33,765 nt of DNA from SYFY01 sp031385325 (GTDB lineage Bacteria > Pseudomonadota > Gammaproteobacteria > Pseudomonadales > Azotimanducaceae), in contig JANNBJ010000009.1 in the NCBI GenBank assembly GCA_031385325.1, positions 1-33,765 on the forward strand. Reading direction: 5' to 3'. How positions within the stretch are numbered: position 1 is the stretch's first letter; each line of letters opens with the position of its first letter. Shown one piece after another: positions 24,501-33,426 of this stretch. The notes under the pieces were generated by a model that was not told where the DNA came from, ran no database searches, and saw nothing but the letters and a program-made list of their open reading frames with translations. Position numbers and translations under genes: made by a program.

Positions 24501-25286
24501 ATGAGCACGGTTGATCTGAGCGGCAAGGTAGCCGTCATTACGGGTGGGACACGCGGCATCGGTTTTGGTATTGCCCAGGCATTCCTTGAGGCGGGTGCAA
24601 GTGTAGTCATCAATGGCCGCAGTGCGGATAAAGGCCGGGCAGCAATGGCAGAACTCGCCCAGCCCAAACGCACGCTGTTTGTGGCTGGCGACGTGACCCG
24701 GCGGCTGGATGTGGAAGCCGCCATCAACAGCGCCATGCAAACTTTTGGTCGCGTGGATATTCTTGTCAACAATGCAGGCGGATCTTCGGGCTTTGCGCCA
24801 GTTGCGGAGCTGACTGATGAGGCTTGGCAACAGGCAGCAGCCTGGATTCTGCACTCTGCATTCTGGGCGACCCGGCTCGCGCTTCGGGATATGCGCACTC
24901 GCGGCTGGGGCCGGATCATCAACATCTCATCGGTGGAAGGTAAACAGGCCAACAAAGCCAGTTGCAGCCACTACATCACATTCAAACATGCGCTCAATGG
25001 CTTTACCAAGGCGGTGGCATTTGAATACGGTGCCCAAGGCATTACCTGCAATGCCATCAGTCCTGGTGCAGTCGAAACTGATCTGATGACGATTTCCGGG
25101 CGTGACGCGGCGGCAGCGCAAGGTTTGAGCTATGAAAAATTCCTGGACAACTACGCACAGGATGCCTCGACCAAACGCCTGAACACGGTGGCAGAGATTG
25201 CCGGGTTGGCCATGCTGCTGGTGTCGGAATTAGGCATTGGCATCAATGGCGCGATCCTGCCGGTTGATGGCGGCACTGCGCTTTGA
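24501..25286 (+). CDS. Short-chain dehydrogenase/reductase (SDR)
   Basis: The 261-residue enzyme is a classical SDR: coenzyme motif TGGTRGIG at 14-21, NNAGG at 90-94, catalytic Ser143 or Ser144 in INISSVEGK and the Tyr158-x3-Lys162 pair in YITFK. It ends with GINGAILPVDGGTAL, the standard C-terminus. The substrate is unknown; the closest general resemblance is to 3-oxoacyl-ACP or 3-hydroxyacyl dehydrogenases. It is followed after 94 bases by the phosphotransferase gene and may be the first gene of a small catabolic group that ends at the enoyl-CoA hydratase. Confidence 0.88.
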   Translation: MSTVDLSGKVAVITGGTRGIGFGIAQAFLEAGASVVINGRSADKGRAAMAELAQPKRTLFVAGDVTRRLDVEAAINSAMQTFGRVDILVNNAGGSSGFAPVAELTDEAWQQAAAWILHSAFWATRLALRDMRTRGWGRIINISSVEGKQANKASCSHYITFKHALNGFTKAVAFEYGAQGITCNAISPGAVETDLMTISGRDAAAAQGLSYEKFLDNYAQDASTKRLNTVAEIAGLAMLLVSELGIGINGAILPVDGGTAL

Positions 25287-25380
25287 GTGGTGACAAGCGG
25301 GCAAAACCTGCGACCGATGGAAGCGTTCAGGAAGGTATTTTCTCGGCGACCAGCTCAGCGGGCCATCTATGGAGTAGACG

Positions 25381-26451
25381 ATGACAACTATCCCGGCGCC
25401 CGACGAAATCAGACCGGAGTGGCTGAGCCAGGTCCTGGCGGCGAACGGTTACCCCGGCGCCGTGGTAACACAGGTCAGGAGCCATCGGATTGGCACCGGC
25501 CAAGCGGCCGCCTGTTCGCGATTGCACCTGACCTATGCCCAGGGCAAACAAGCCGGTGCACCGACAACGCTGGTGGCAAAATTTCCTTCGGCGGATGAAA
25601 CCAGTCGCAAGAGCTGCATGATGATGGGGCTGTATCAGCGGGAGGTGGACTTCTACCGTGATGTTGCGCCGCGCCTGACCATGAATCTGCCACGAACCTA
25701 CTATCTGGAGGTGAGTGAGAGCGGCGAGTATTTCCTGATTCTCATGGAGGACTTAAGCCCTGCAGAGCAGGGTGATCAGCTGGCCGGCTGTTTGCCGGAG
25801 GTTGCGCGTGCAGCGGTGCTGCAGCTGGTCGGATTGCAGGCGCCGATCTGGTGTGATGAAGCACTGGGGACACGCTTCATGGATCAGCCTGGCAGTTTTT
25901 TTGCGGACATGCGAAAAGTCTACAACGGCGCCTTGCCAGGTTTTCTTGATCGGCTTGCCCATCGACTGGATCCGGAAGAAGTAGCGATCATCACCGACCT
26001 GGGAGCGTCCACAAGTGCGCCCCTCTACCTTCCTGTCGGATCTCCGTTCTGTCTGGAGCATCGGGATTTCCGTCCCGATAACATCATGATTGACGTGAGC
26101 AAGCCGGAGCCGAAGGTTATCACTGTTGACTGGCAAGGCATGCGGACCGGTCGTCCTCTCAACGATGTCTGCATCTTTCTGGCTGCCGGCGTAGAGCCTG
26201 AAGTGCGTCGTGAGATCGAAGGCGATCTGATCCGTGAGTATCACAGTGCTCTGGTGGCAGCAGGTGTGCGTGACTTTTCCCGGGAGCAGTGCTGGCTGGA
26301 ATATCGACGTGCCGCCTACGCCGGATTTGCCCTCACCGTCATTTCAACCGTTTCGGTGGTGCAGACCGACCGAGGTGACGCCATGTTCACCGCCATGGCA
26401 CGGCGTTATGCACGCCACGCACTGGAAGTTGGCGCCAGAGATTTTCTCTAG
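25381..26451 (+). CDS. APH-type phosphotransferase family protein
   Basis: The 356-residue protein has the aminoglycoside phosphotransferase/ecdysteroid-kinase-like fold: a likely ATP Lys67 (LVAKFPS), the catalytic loop HRDFRPDN at 227-234 and the metal-binding Asp250 in VITVDWQGM, followed by RPLNDVCIFLAAG. Members of this group are often beside acyl-CoA dehydrogenases, SDRs and hydratases in lipid or steroid degradation clusters and are thought to phosphorylate small hydroxylated substrates; they are not necessarily antibiotic-resistance enzymes. The ATG has GGAG six bases upstream. The Rieske gene starts 12 bases after its stop, so the two are one operon. Confidence 0.85.
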   Translation: MTTIPAPDEIRPEWLSQVLAANGYPGAVVTQVRSHRIGTGQAAACSRLHLTYAQGKQAGAPTTLVAKFPSADETSRKSCMMMGLYQREVDFYRDVAPRLTMNLPRTYYLEVSESGEYFLILMEDLSPAEQGDQLAGCLPEVARAAVLQLVGLQAPIWCDEALGTRFMDQPGSFFADMRKVYNGALPGFLDRLAHRLDPEEVAIITDLGASTSAPLYLPVGSPFCLEHRDFRPDNIMIDVSKPEPKVITVDWQGMRTGRPLNDVCIFLAAGVEPEVRREIEGDLIREYHSALVAAGVRDFSREQCWLEYRRAAYAGFALTVISTVSVVQTDRGDAMFTAMARRYARHALEVGARDFL

Positions 26452-26463
26452 GGACGCAAAACG

Positions 26464-27615
26464 ATGCCGAAGCCTCATCCGTTACTGAAATCGATCTGCG
26501 AACGGCTCCTCGTCAACGTCAGGCGTCGCCTGCCGGATCAAGCCGCAACGAGCTTGTCGGTTCCGGCGCAGGTGTATCGCGATTCCGGTCAATGGCAACG
26601 CGAGATCGATGCGATCTTTCTGCGCATGCCACTCCTCGTTGCATTGTCCTGCGACGTTCGGCAGTCCGGTGACTATGTTGCCTTGCAGATCGCCGGTCGA
26701 CCGATTGTGGTTGTTCGTGGTGATGATGGGCGAGTCCGTGTTTTCCTCAACGTCTGTCGGCACCGTGGTGCCAGATTGGCCGGCGCGGATTGTGGCCATG
26801 TGCGGCGGTTCATCTGTCCCTATCACGCCTGGACCTATGATCGCGCCGGCCGTCTGGTTGGCATGACGGAATCAGAATCCTTCGGTGAGCATGAAGTGAA
26901 GGGTCTGATCGAGTTGCCGAGCGAGGAACGTGCGGGGATGGTGTTCGCCTGTTTGTCAGCCGATGCGACGCTGGACCTGAACACATGGCTCGGCGAAATG
27001 CTGCCGTCACTGGAAGCGCTGGACCTTGACCATCTGTATCCCTATCGTCCGACGACCACATTGGCCAGCCCAAACTGGAAGATTGCGGTAGACGGTTATC
27101 TCGATGGTTATCACATCGGCTTCCTGCACAAGGACTCCATCGGTCGCAAGGCGATTACCAATCGCAATACGTATGATCTCTTCGGGCCACATGTACGAAT
27201 CGGCTTTGCCAATCGCCGCATTGAAGATATCGATACCCTGCCGGCAGAGGAGTGGGTTCTGGCGGACTACATGAGTCTGGTGCACTTCGTGTTCCCGAAC
27301 ATCTCGATTTCCGGTGGGCAGGGTGATGCACTCATGCTCAGTCGATTGTTGCCGGGTCCGACTGTTGCGCAGTCGACCACGATACAGCACCAGTACTTTC
27401 GTGAACCTGTTACTGAAGAAACCGTTGCAATGGCCGAGGCCCGCCGTCTCAACTACGAGCAGGTAGTCCGCGATGAAGACTATGCAACGACTTTCGGAAT
27501 CAGCGCGGCGCTGGCGGCGATGGATGGATCGCCCGTACTGTTTGGCCGCAACGAACCCGGCAACCAGAATCTGCATCGACATATCGCGCAGATGACCGGC
27601 AGCAATCTGTATTGA
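26464..27615 (+). CDS. Rieske-type ring-hydroxylating oxygenase, alpha subunit
   Basis: The 383-residue protein has a Rieske [2Fe-2S] domain with ligands Cys98-His100 and Cys118-His121 (C-x-H-x17-C-x2-H). The catalytic domain carries the mononuclear iron site, with His217 and His222 and the bridging Asp214 or Asp210 in VDGYLDGYHIGFLH. The family oxidises aromatic rings or N-methyl, choline- or carnitine-like substrates. No beta subunit, ferredoxin or reductase gene is nearby, so it must borrow an electron supply and is probably an alpha-only oxygenase. Substrate unknown. It is co-transcribed with the phosphotransferase. Confidence 0.9.
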   Translation: MPKPHPLLKSICERLLVNVRRRLPDQAATSLSVPAQVYRDSGQWQREIDAIFLRMPLLVALSCDVRQSGDYVALQIAGRPIVVVRGDDGRVRVFLNVCRHRGARLAGADCGHVRRFICPYHAWTYDRAGRLVGMTESESFGEHEVKGLIELPSEERAGMVFACLSADATLDLNTWLGEMLPSLEALDLDHLYPYRPTTTLASPNWKIAVDGYLDGYHIGFLHKDSIGRKAITNRNTYDLFGPHVRIGFANRRIEDIDTLPAEEWVLADYMSLVHFVFPNISISGGQGDALMLSRLLPGPTVAQSTTIQHQYFREPVTEETVAMAEARRLNYEQVVRDEDYATTFGISAALAAMDGSPVLFGRNEPGNQNLHRHIAQMTGSNLY

Positions 27616-27645
27616 CCTATGGCAGCCTATGGCAGCCTGTGGCGC
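27616..27645 (+). repeat. Short tandem repeat, about three 10-bp units
   Basis: CCTATGGCAG occurs twice in tandem, followed by a diverged third copy CCTGTGGCGC, starting at the base after the Rieske stop codon. It probably arose by slippage; no function is evident. Confidence 0.6.
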
Positions 27646-27735
27646 TGTCTGCGCCGATCGGCAGGATTGCGCGGTCGCATGTTTTCGAGCTAGCTTGCGG
27701 CTTGATGTCCCTCATTTTCAAACAGGTGACTCCAC

Positions 27736-28521
27736 ATGGCTGACGTCGAACTCTCCATTGAAGATCCGGTCGGGATCATTCGCCTCAACAGACCTGAGAA
27801 ACTCAATGCGTTCACCTATGACACGTTGCGGGACATCCGTGCGGCGGTAGACACCTGCGCCAGCGACCGTCGTGTGGTGGGTATTGTCATCACGGGAACA
27901 GGCCGTGGATTCAGCGCCGGGCTCGACTCCGCAACCCTGGCTGCCGTCACCTCACAACCCCAGGCAGCCGAGGCACCAAAGAGCGAAGCGCTGCCCGGCA
28001 TTTTCAGTTATCTGCTTGAAGTGCCGAAGCCGATCATTGCCGCCATCAATGGTGTCGCCGCAGGTGGTGGACTGATCCTGGCGCTGATGAGCGATCTGCG
28101 CATCGCTGCCGATACGGCGTCGTTCACCACCGTGTTTCTCAAGCGTGGTTTGATTGCCGAACATGGGTCGAGCTGGTTACTGCCGCGTATGGTGGGCGTG
28201 GGGCGCGCACTGGACCTGCTGTGGATGAGCGACCGGATCGATGCGGTGACCGCCATGGAGTATGGTCTGGTCCAACAGGTCGTTCCGGCAAACGAGCTGA
28301 TCGAACGAGCAACCGACTATGTGCGCAGGCTGGCAGAAACGTCGGCCCCGGCAGCGATCGCTGAAACCAAGCGAATGGTCTATGCCCACCTCGGCACCAA
28401 CTACGTCGATGCCCTGCGTGATGCCGACCGCGTTCAGTGGCAGTTCGTTGGCGCACCGGATGCGCGGGAAGGCGCGCAGGCGTTGATCGAAAAGCGTCCA
28501 CCCCGGTTCGAACGCCTGTGA
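27736..28521 (+). CDS. Enoyl-CoA hydratase/isomerase family protein
   Basis: The 261-residue crotonase-fold protein shows the acyl-CoA oxyanion-hole segments GRGFSAGLDSATL and INGVAAGGGLILALMSDLRIAA, and the glutamate-bearing LIAEHGSSWLLPRMVGVGRA. Only one of the two classical catalytic glutamates is evident in this segment, so it could be a hydratase, isomerase or another crotonase reaction. AGGTGA precedes the ATG by six bases. It is 120 bases after the Rieske gene on the same strand and closes the putative catabolic group. Confidence 0.88.
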   Translation: MADVELSIEDPVGIIRLNRPEKLNAFTYDTLRDIRAAVDTCASDRRVVGIVITGTGRGFSAGLDSATLAAVTSQPQAAEAPKSEALPGIFSYLLEVPKPIIAAINGVAAGGGLILALMSDLRIAADTASFTTVFLKRGLIAEHGSSWLLPRMVGVGRALDLLWMSDRIDAVTAMEYGLVQQVVPANELIERATDYVRRLAETSAPAAIAETKRMVYAHLGTNYVDALRDADRVQWQFVGAPDAREGAQALIEKRPPRFERL

Positions 28522-28602
28522 TGAACTGACGATCCACTCACGCGGGTTGCTGGCTTATCCGGACGTTTAACTCAGGCAACCTCTGAAAGATCAGGTCATC
28601 CC

Positions 28603-29916
28603 TCATCCGCAGTTGCAGTCATCGGCATCTGGGCCGCGACTGAACTCTGGCACAAAAACCGGCGCGAAGCCGCCACCCACGGTTCGAAAATTGGTCGTCT
28701 GGCCCTGATAGAGCCTGGCCGCAACCAGGATGATTTTGTCCTCGTGTACAAAGCAGCGCAGATCGACCTTCAGGTCCGCAGCAACGTTCGAGTCGGAGGT
28801 CCGGGTTCGACGCAGGCTGGGTGCAACGAAGCGCTGGGCGATGTAGTCGTCAGTCATGATCTCGTTAAAAACACGACGCGTCAGTTTGCTGCCACGATAC
28901 GTTCCTTTGCCACCGTATCCACAAGTAGGTTTGAAGAACCAGTCGGCTCGATGTTCCCACCACCACTCCGGAGGCTTGGCGCTCACCGAGAGGCACTGTG
29001 GAATACCATCGAGCAGTATTTGACGCTGCGTCGCGTCGACACCTTGACTGATCAGCCAGCCCGCATCCGTGAGGCGCACCAGATTACGTTTGTTGGCAAG
29101 CACGGCGTGACCGTGGGGATTTGGGGTAACCAATACGTTCTGGCTGAGCCACGCCTGGCGAAGAGCATCGTGCTCGGCCGCTTCAAGGTAAAAGTCGGTC
29201 AGGCGGTTGTAGACCGCATCAATGGGCAGACCATCGACGAAGAGCTCACCAGTTTGCCAGACCAGTGTGCTGGCATCGGCAATGACCGTGTCGATGCCTG
29301 CTCGCTGAAACAAGTCGCGGAACAGGAGAAACTCCGGATAGAGATACTGCTGGGTCGGGTGGTCATCGACGATGGCGATTCGGCGCAGCTGCCGGCCGGG
29401 GTACTTCGCCCGGAATGGCGCGACCAGCATGTCGACAAACACGGTCTCGACGTTGGCGAGAATGACAGGGCTTTGCAGGCAACCGACGGGCGCAGATGCA
29501 CGGAACTGAAGATTCCGCGCTGCGCTGGCGCAAAGGAGGGCGCCACCGGCATTGGTGTTGATCTCGATCAGCCGAGGCCCATCGGTGTCCAGGTGGAAGT
29601 CATAAGCAGTAAAGGCTGATTCGAATCCCGGATCCATCGCGGCAGTGGCCGGTGCCTCGATAAGTGCTTGTTCCAACCAGCCGGGCGTTGCGGCAACCGC
29701 TCGCACGGCCCTGACCACGCGCTCCATCGCCGCGAGCTGGTCGTTGGTGATGAAGACCGAAAGGTCTGAAAACAGATGGGCATGTCTGTCCGTTAGACCC
29801 TCGGATTGATTCGCAGCAGCGAGCGCATGCGCAAGTTCGGCGCGCGCAGCGGCCACGTCTGTACCGATGCAGAAGCAGCTCTGGTTCAGCTGGGTAGCGG
29901 CGTTTGCACTGGTCAC
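28603..29916 (-). CDS. Uncharacterised circularly permuted ATP-grasp-like protein
   Basis: The 437-residue product is not one I can name. It shows LIEINTNAGG at 116-125, then, late in the chain, WFFKPTCGYGGKGTYRGSKL (327-345), DYIAQRFV and DLRCFV (385-390) with RLYQGQTTNFRTVGGG. An acidic-Asn metal motif ahead of a K-P-x-x-G-y-G-G-k-G loop is the order seen in circularly permuted ATP-grasp and glutathionylspermidine-synthase-like ligases. It would be predicted to use ATP to join a carboxylate and an amine; the substrate is unknown. The chain ends CNCG, an odd cysteine pair. The start is GTG at 29916, the only start in the open frame. It is divergent from the 281-residue unknown protein. Confidence 0.78.
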   Translation of the reverse strand: MTSANAATQLNQSCFCIGTDVAAARAELAHALAAANQSEGLTDRHAHLFSDLSVFITNDQLAAMERVVRAVRAVAATPGWLEQALIEAPATAAMDPGFESAFTAYDFHLDTDGPRLIEINTNAGGALLCASAARNLQFRASAPVGCLQSPVILANVETVFVDMLVAPFRAKYPGRQLRRIAIVDDHPTQQYLYPEFLLFRDLFQRAGIDTVIADASTLVWQTGELFVDGLPIDAVYNRLTDFYLEAAEHDALRQAWLSQNVLVTPNPHGHAVLANKRNLVRLTDAGWLISQGVDATQRQILLDGIPQCLSVSAKPPEWWWEHRADWFFKPTCGYGGKGTYRGSKLTRRVFNEIMTDDYIAQRFVAPSLRRTRTSDSNVAADLKVDLRCFVHEDKIILVAARLYQGQTTNFRTVGGGFAPVFVPEFSRGPDADDCNCG

Positions 29917-30139
29917 GATGTAGATCCGTAAGTCTTGGTATCACGATGGGGACCCGCCGATGACTTTTCAAGCGATGGGTTGAATGGATCGATTTTTTAG
30001 ACGGGTTTGAAGAACTGCCCGTGACTGCCCCGAAGCGTGATCGGGTTCACCTTCAAATCCACATTCGGCGAAACCTGGACGTCAAGATTCTGTGCGGTTT
30101 GCCGATAGCTTCTGCACAGGGCTCGAAGGATGCTTGCTC

Positions 30140-30985
30140 ATGAATCTGTCATCGCTTGGGGGGACTACTCAGGCCCCCCATGGACACGCGCACGCCACAA
30201 GACCCAACGCTCATGCGGTGAATTCCGCGGGTGAGGCAGGCGAACTGGCTCGCCAGTTGGGCGCCGGCAACGTATTTGACTCGTTATCGAAGGGTGGCAG
30301 CGTCAGCGCCATCCCTCGAACAGCCGCTCCCTCCGCCACCGATCTGTTGCGCTCGGCGCCACAGAGCGTTCGCTCCGCGGCGACCGACGCGTATGACCGG
30401 GCAGCCAGTTTCTCGAGTTATTCCGAGCGCAATGAAACCGAGTTCTCCCTTGAGCTTCGCACTCGGGAAGGTGATGTCGTTTCGCTGAATTTTCGCCAGC
30501 TGGATTATCGGTCGAGTGCGCAGGGCAACGGCACCAGCGTCTCCGAGCAGGGGCTCGACCGCATGGTCAACATGTCGGTGACGGGTGATCTTTCTGATGC
30601 AGAGTTTGCGGCGATTGATCGCATGCTGGCGCAGGTTACGGAAGAGGCAGCGTCATTCTTTGAAGGAGACCTGTTGGCCACCGCGGCGCGGCTGACCTCA
30701 CTCGATTTCGACAGTGAACAACTGGCTTCTTTCAGCCTGGATTTCACACGAACCAGCCAGATCGAGTTGACTCAGGTGTACACCGATTCCAACCAGTCGT
30801 TGAGTGATCTGGCCTCACGGGACGGTGGTGTTGCGTCACTGCTGGAGATGCTTGCATCAACGCAGCGACAGCTGATGGAAGAGGCCAAGGTGTTGTTCGA
30901 TGCGCCCAGCGCTGCGAAATTTGCGCGCTCCCTGGTGCCTGAACTATTCAGTTTTGGTGACGAAAGCAAAACCAGTGCGGTTTGA
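30140..30985 (+). CDS. Hypothetical protein, 281 residues
   Basis: I do not recognise this protein. It has a His/Ala/Ser-rich N-terminal third with low complexity (HGHAHATRPNAHAV, then SAPQSVRSAATDAYDRA), a central strand-rich part (NETEFSLELRTREGDVVSLNFRQLDY) and a helical C-terminal half (AEFAAIDRMLAQVTEEAASFFEGD, LLEMLASTQRQLMEEAKVLF). There is no signal peptide or membrane segment. The ATG at 30140 has AGGA about nine bases upstream and was preferred to GTG at 30092, which has none. Codon pattern looks coding. It is divergent from the ATP-grasp-like gene with a 223-base gap. Confidence 0.75.
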   Translation: MNLSSLGGTTQAPHGHAHATRPNAHAVNSAGEAGELARQLGAGNVFDSLSKGGSVSAIPRTAAPSATDLLRSAPQSVRSAATDAYDRAASFSSYSERNETEFSLELRTREGDVVSLNFRQLDYRSSAQGNGTSVSEQGLDRMVNMSVTGDLSDAEFAAIDRMLAQVTEEAASFFEGDLLATAARLTSLDFDSEQLASFSLDFTRTSQIELTQVYTDSNQSLSDLASRDGGVASLLEMLASTQRQLMEEAKVLFDAPSAAKFARSLVPELFSFGDESKTSAV

Positions 30986-31006
30986 TGATGTTGAGAGAAT
31001 TAAGGT

Positions 31007-31034
31007 GAAGCCTTCGAGTTGAAGCCCTCCAGTT
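31007..31034 (+). repeat. Two-unit 14-bp tandem repeat
   Basis: GAAGCCTTCGAGTT is followed immediately by GAAGCCCTCCAGTT, 12 of 14 positions identical, in the gap ahead of purU. No function is evident. Confidence 0.55.
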
Positions 31035-31106
31035 GAAACAACGCAGGCAATGTGGACGTTGACGGATCGGCTATAGTTTCCATCAGTCAACACGTCGCCG
31101 AACTTC

Positions 31107-31955
31107 ATGACCGACCACATTCTTACGCTCACCTGCGCCGATCGGCCGGGCATCGTCCACGCCGTCTGTGGCGCGCTGCTGGATGTTGGTGGCAACATCA
31201 CCGAAAACGCCCAGTTCAGTGAGCCGCAGAGTGGTACTTTCTGCATGCGTACCGAATTTACCTCGACACAAGTTGATGCCGGTGTTGTGCGTAAACTTGT
31301 TATGCAGCGACTTGCCGAACCCGGTGCGATCCTGACCGTTCGTTCGACCAGCTATCGGCCACGGGTCATGATTCTGGTGTCAAAACAGGATCATTGTCTG
31401 TTCGATCTGCTGTACCGGTGGCGAACCGGAGAGCTGGCAATCGAGCTGCCGCTGATCGTCTCGAATCATCCGGACTGCGGCGCCATCGCCGCCATGTACG
31501 GTGTTCCATTTCTGCACCTGCCGGTGTCGCCGGACACACGCAGCGCGCAGGAAGGTCAACTCAAGTCGCTGATCAAGGAACACCGGATCGATCTGGTGGT
31601 ACTGGCGCGTTACATGCAGATCCTCAGCGACGACCTGTGTCGATTTCTCGCGGGCCGAGCCATCAACATCCATCATTCTTTTCTGCCGGGTTTCAAAGGC
31701 GCCAAGCCTTACCATCAGGCCTGGCGGCGTGGTGTCAAGGTCGTGGGTGCGACGGCGCACTTCGTGACTGCCGAACTGGATGAAGGGCCGATCATCGAAC
31801 AGGCCGTCGAACGGGTAAATCATGCACACTCGCCGGCCGAGCTGATTGCGCTGGGTCGTGACATCGAACGGATGGTGCTGTTCAGGGCGGTGAAATACTG
31901 GTCCGAGGACAGGATCCTGCTGATGGGTGAACGAACCGTCGTGTTTGCGAACTAG
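31107..31955 (+). CDS. purU: Formyltetrahydrofolate deformylase
   Basis: PurU hydrolyses 10-formyltetrahydrofolate to formate and tetrahydrofolate, balancing one-carbon pools. The 282-residue protein has an N-terminal ACT domain (ILTLTCADRPGIVHAVCGALLDVGGNI, split) and a C-terminal formyl-hydrolase domain with LVVLARYMQILS, the catalytic NIHHSFLPGFKGAKPYHQA and GATAHFVTAELDEGPIIEQ. The Asn-His-Asp triad is visible in these motifs. Length matches E. coli PurU (280). It converges on ddl with a four-base overlap. Confidence 0.95.
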   Translation: MTDHILTLTCADRPGIVHAVCGALLDVGGNITENAQFSEPQSGTFCMRTEFTSTQVDAGVVRKLVMQRLAEPGAILTVRSTSYRPRVMILVSKQDHCLFDLLYRWRTGELAIELPLIVSNHPDCGAIAAMYGVPFLHLPVSPDTRSAQEGQLKSLIKEHRIDLVVLARYMQILSDDLCRFLAGRAINIHHSFLPGFKGAKPYHQAWRRGVKVVGATAHFVTAELDEGPIIEQAVERVNHAHSPAELIALGRDIERMVLFRAVKYWSEDRILLMGERTVVFAN

Positions 31956-32905
31956 TTTTTTCGGCTGTTTGCTCGATTGAGAGCACTGTGCACGAGCGCA
32001 TCCATCAACCTGGGAAAGTCGTAGCCAATTGCCCTGGCACCGTCCGGGAATAAACTGGTCGGGGTCATGCCTGGCAGAGTGTTGACCTCCAGCAGGTAGA
32101 TCTCATCAGTATCGGTAACAATGAGGTCTGCACGAGACAGATCGCACAGGCCGAGTGCCTGGTGCGCCCTGATGGCGATCTCTCCCAAGCGTGTACTGAC
32201 TTGTGCTGGCAGGACTGCGGGAATGATGTGTTCACTCTTGCCGACCGTATAACGGTTGGTAAAGTCATACCACTCATCGCTGGCGGTACGGATTTCGATC
32301 ACCGGCAGGCTGCGGATCGGCTCTGAGTGAAGATCCAGTACGCCGACGGTCATTTCCCGTCCCAAGACATACGGCTCAACGAGAACGTCACCACCAACTT
32401 CCCGACAGCTGGTGATCGCGGCAGCGATATCGCCGCCGTTTGGCAGCAGGTGGACGCCTAGTGCGGACCCTTGCGCGAGTGGCTTGACGGCTACCCGCAG
32501 GCCCAGCGTGCCGCGTATCGTCTCGACCGCCGCGGAAATATCCTGATCGGCCGTGACCACGACATCGGGGGCTATCGGTAGTCCGCAACGTTGAAACACG
32601 GCCTTGGCGAGACTCTTGTCCATGGCGGTTGCCGAGCCATGTACGTCCGCGCCGACGTACGGAAGCCCAAGCATTTCCAGATAACCCTGCACCGTGCCGT
32701 CTTCACCGGGCGATCCGTGCAAGGCCGGGAATACCACGTCAGGCGCAAATTGAAGCAGATTCTGGGTGAGCTCTGCCCCGAGATCGATGATCTCGGCGGT
32801 GTGTCCTGCAGCGATCAATCCTGCCGACACTTCGCGAGCCGATTTTGCAGAGACTTCTGCCTCGCGGGAGTAACCACCCCGTAACACAGCGACACGCAAA
32901 CTCAT
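31952..32905 (-). CDS. ddl: D-alanine--D-alanine ligase
   Basis: Ddl joins two D-alanines for peptidoglycan. The 317-residue ATP-grasp enzyme has VAVLRGGYSREAEVS at the N-terminus, PALHGSPGEDGTVQGYLEMLGLPYVG, VAVKPLAQGSALGVHLL, DVLVEPYVLGREMTVGVL and the ending LLEVNTLPGMTPTSLFP. The ATG at 32905 with GGGG nine bases upstream gives the family start; the open frame runs to 32941. Its start overlaps the GNAT stop as ATGA. It is not in a mur/fts cluster here, so it may be a second, stand-alone copy. Confidence 0.94.
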   Translation of the reverse strand: MSLRVAVLRGGYSREAEVSAKSAREVSAGLIAAGHTAEIIDLGAELTQNLLQFAPDVVFPALHGSPGEDGTVQGYLEMLGLPYVGADVHGSATAMDKSLAKAVFQRCGLPIAPDVVVTADQDISAAVETIRGTLGLRVAVKPLAQGSALGVHLLPNGGDIAAAITSCREVGGDVLVEPYVLGREMTVGVLDLHSEPIRSLPVIEIRTASDEWYDFTNRYTVGKSEHIIPAVLPAQVSTRLGEIAIRAHQALGLCDLSRADLIVTDTDEIYLLEVNTLPGMTPTSLFPDGARAIGYDFPRLMDALVHSALNRANSRKN

Positions 32906-33426
32906 GTGCCGAGCCCCTTTCGGCGATGCACCCGACACCATCGCTCATGGTCTCGCCAGGCGCCGTCGATGAACAGAAATTCGGGAGAGAGACCTTCGAG
33001 TTGAAAACCGCAGCGCTGCACCAGTTTGATGGAGCGCTGATTCTCCGGCTGGATGTTGGCTTCCAGTCGATGCAGACCCATGGTCTGGAACGCATGCTCG
33101 CAGACCTGATTGAGACCTTGCAGCATGTAGCCGCGGCCAGCATACAGGGCGGCGGAATAGTAGCCGAGGCTGGCCGAGAGAAAGGTGCCACGAATGATAT
33201 TGTTCAGATTGATGACGCCGGCGATGGCGTGGGTCGACTTGTCACACACCAGAAAGCTCTCGTGATCATCGCGGTTCAGTCTTGCCACGTAGGCATCGAA
33301 GGTGCGAACCGTGACCGGTGGGGAGATCCATGGCGCATGAAGATCCTGGCTGCCTTGTGCCATGGCCAGAAATTCGTCACGGTCGCTGCCGGTCAGCGGC
33401 CGTAGGTAGATGCGAGGTTCGTTCAT
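32902..33426 (-). CDS. GNAT acetyltransferase, RimJ/RimL-like
   Basis: The 174-residue protein begins RIYLRPLTGSDRDEFLAMA and contains GVINLNNIIRG, SLGYYSAALYAGRGYMLQGLNQV and HRLEANIQPENQRSIKLVQRCGFQLEG, the acetyl-CoA-binding and last-strand pattern of RimJ/RimL-type N-acetyltransferases. Such enzymes acetylate protein N-termini (ribosomal proteins) or small amines; the substrate is unknown. The ATG at 33426 overlaps the 64-residue ORF stop as ATGA and its own stop overlaps the ddl start, which implies a coupled set. The frame is open further upstream but those residues overlap the preceding ORF and are not family-like. Confidence 0.87.
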   Translation of the reverse strand: MNEPRIYLRPLTGSDRDEFLAMAQGSQDLHAPWISPPVTVRTFDAYVARLNRDDHESFLVCDKSTHAIAGVINLNNIIRGTFLSASLGYYSAALYAGRGYMLQGLNQVCEHAFQTMGLHRLEANIQPENQRSIKLVQRCGFQLEGLSPEFLFIDGAWRDHERWCRVHRRKGLGT

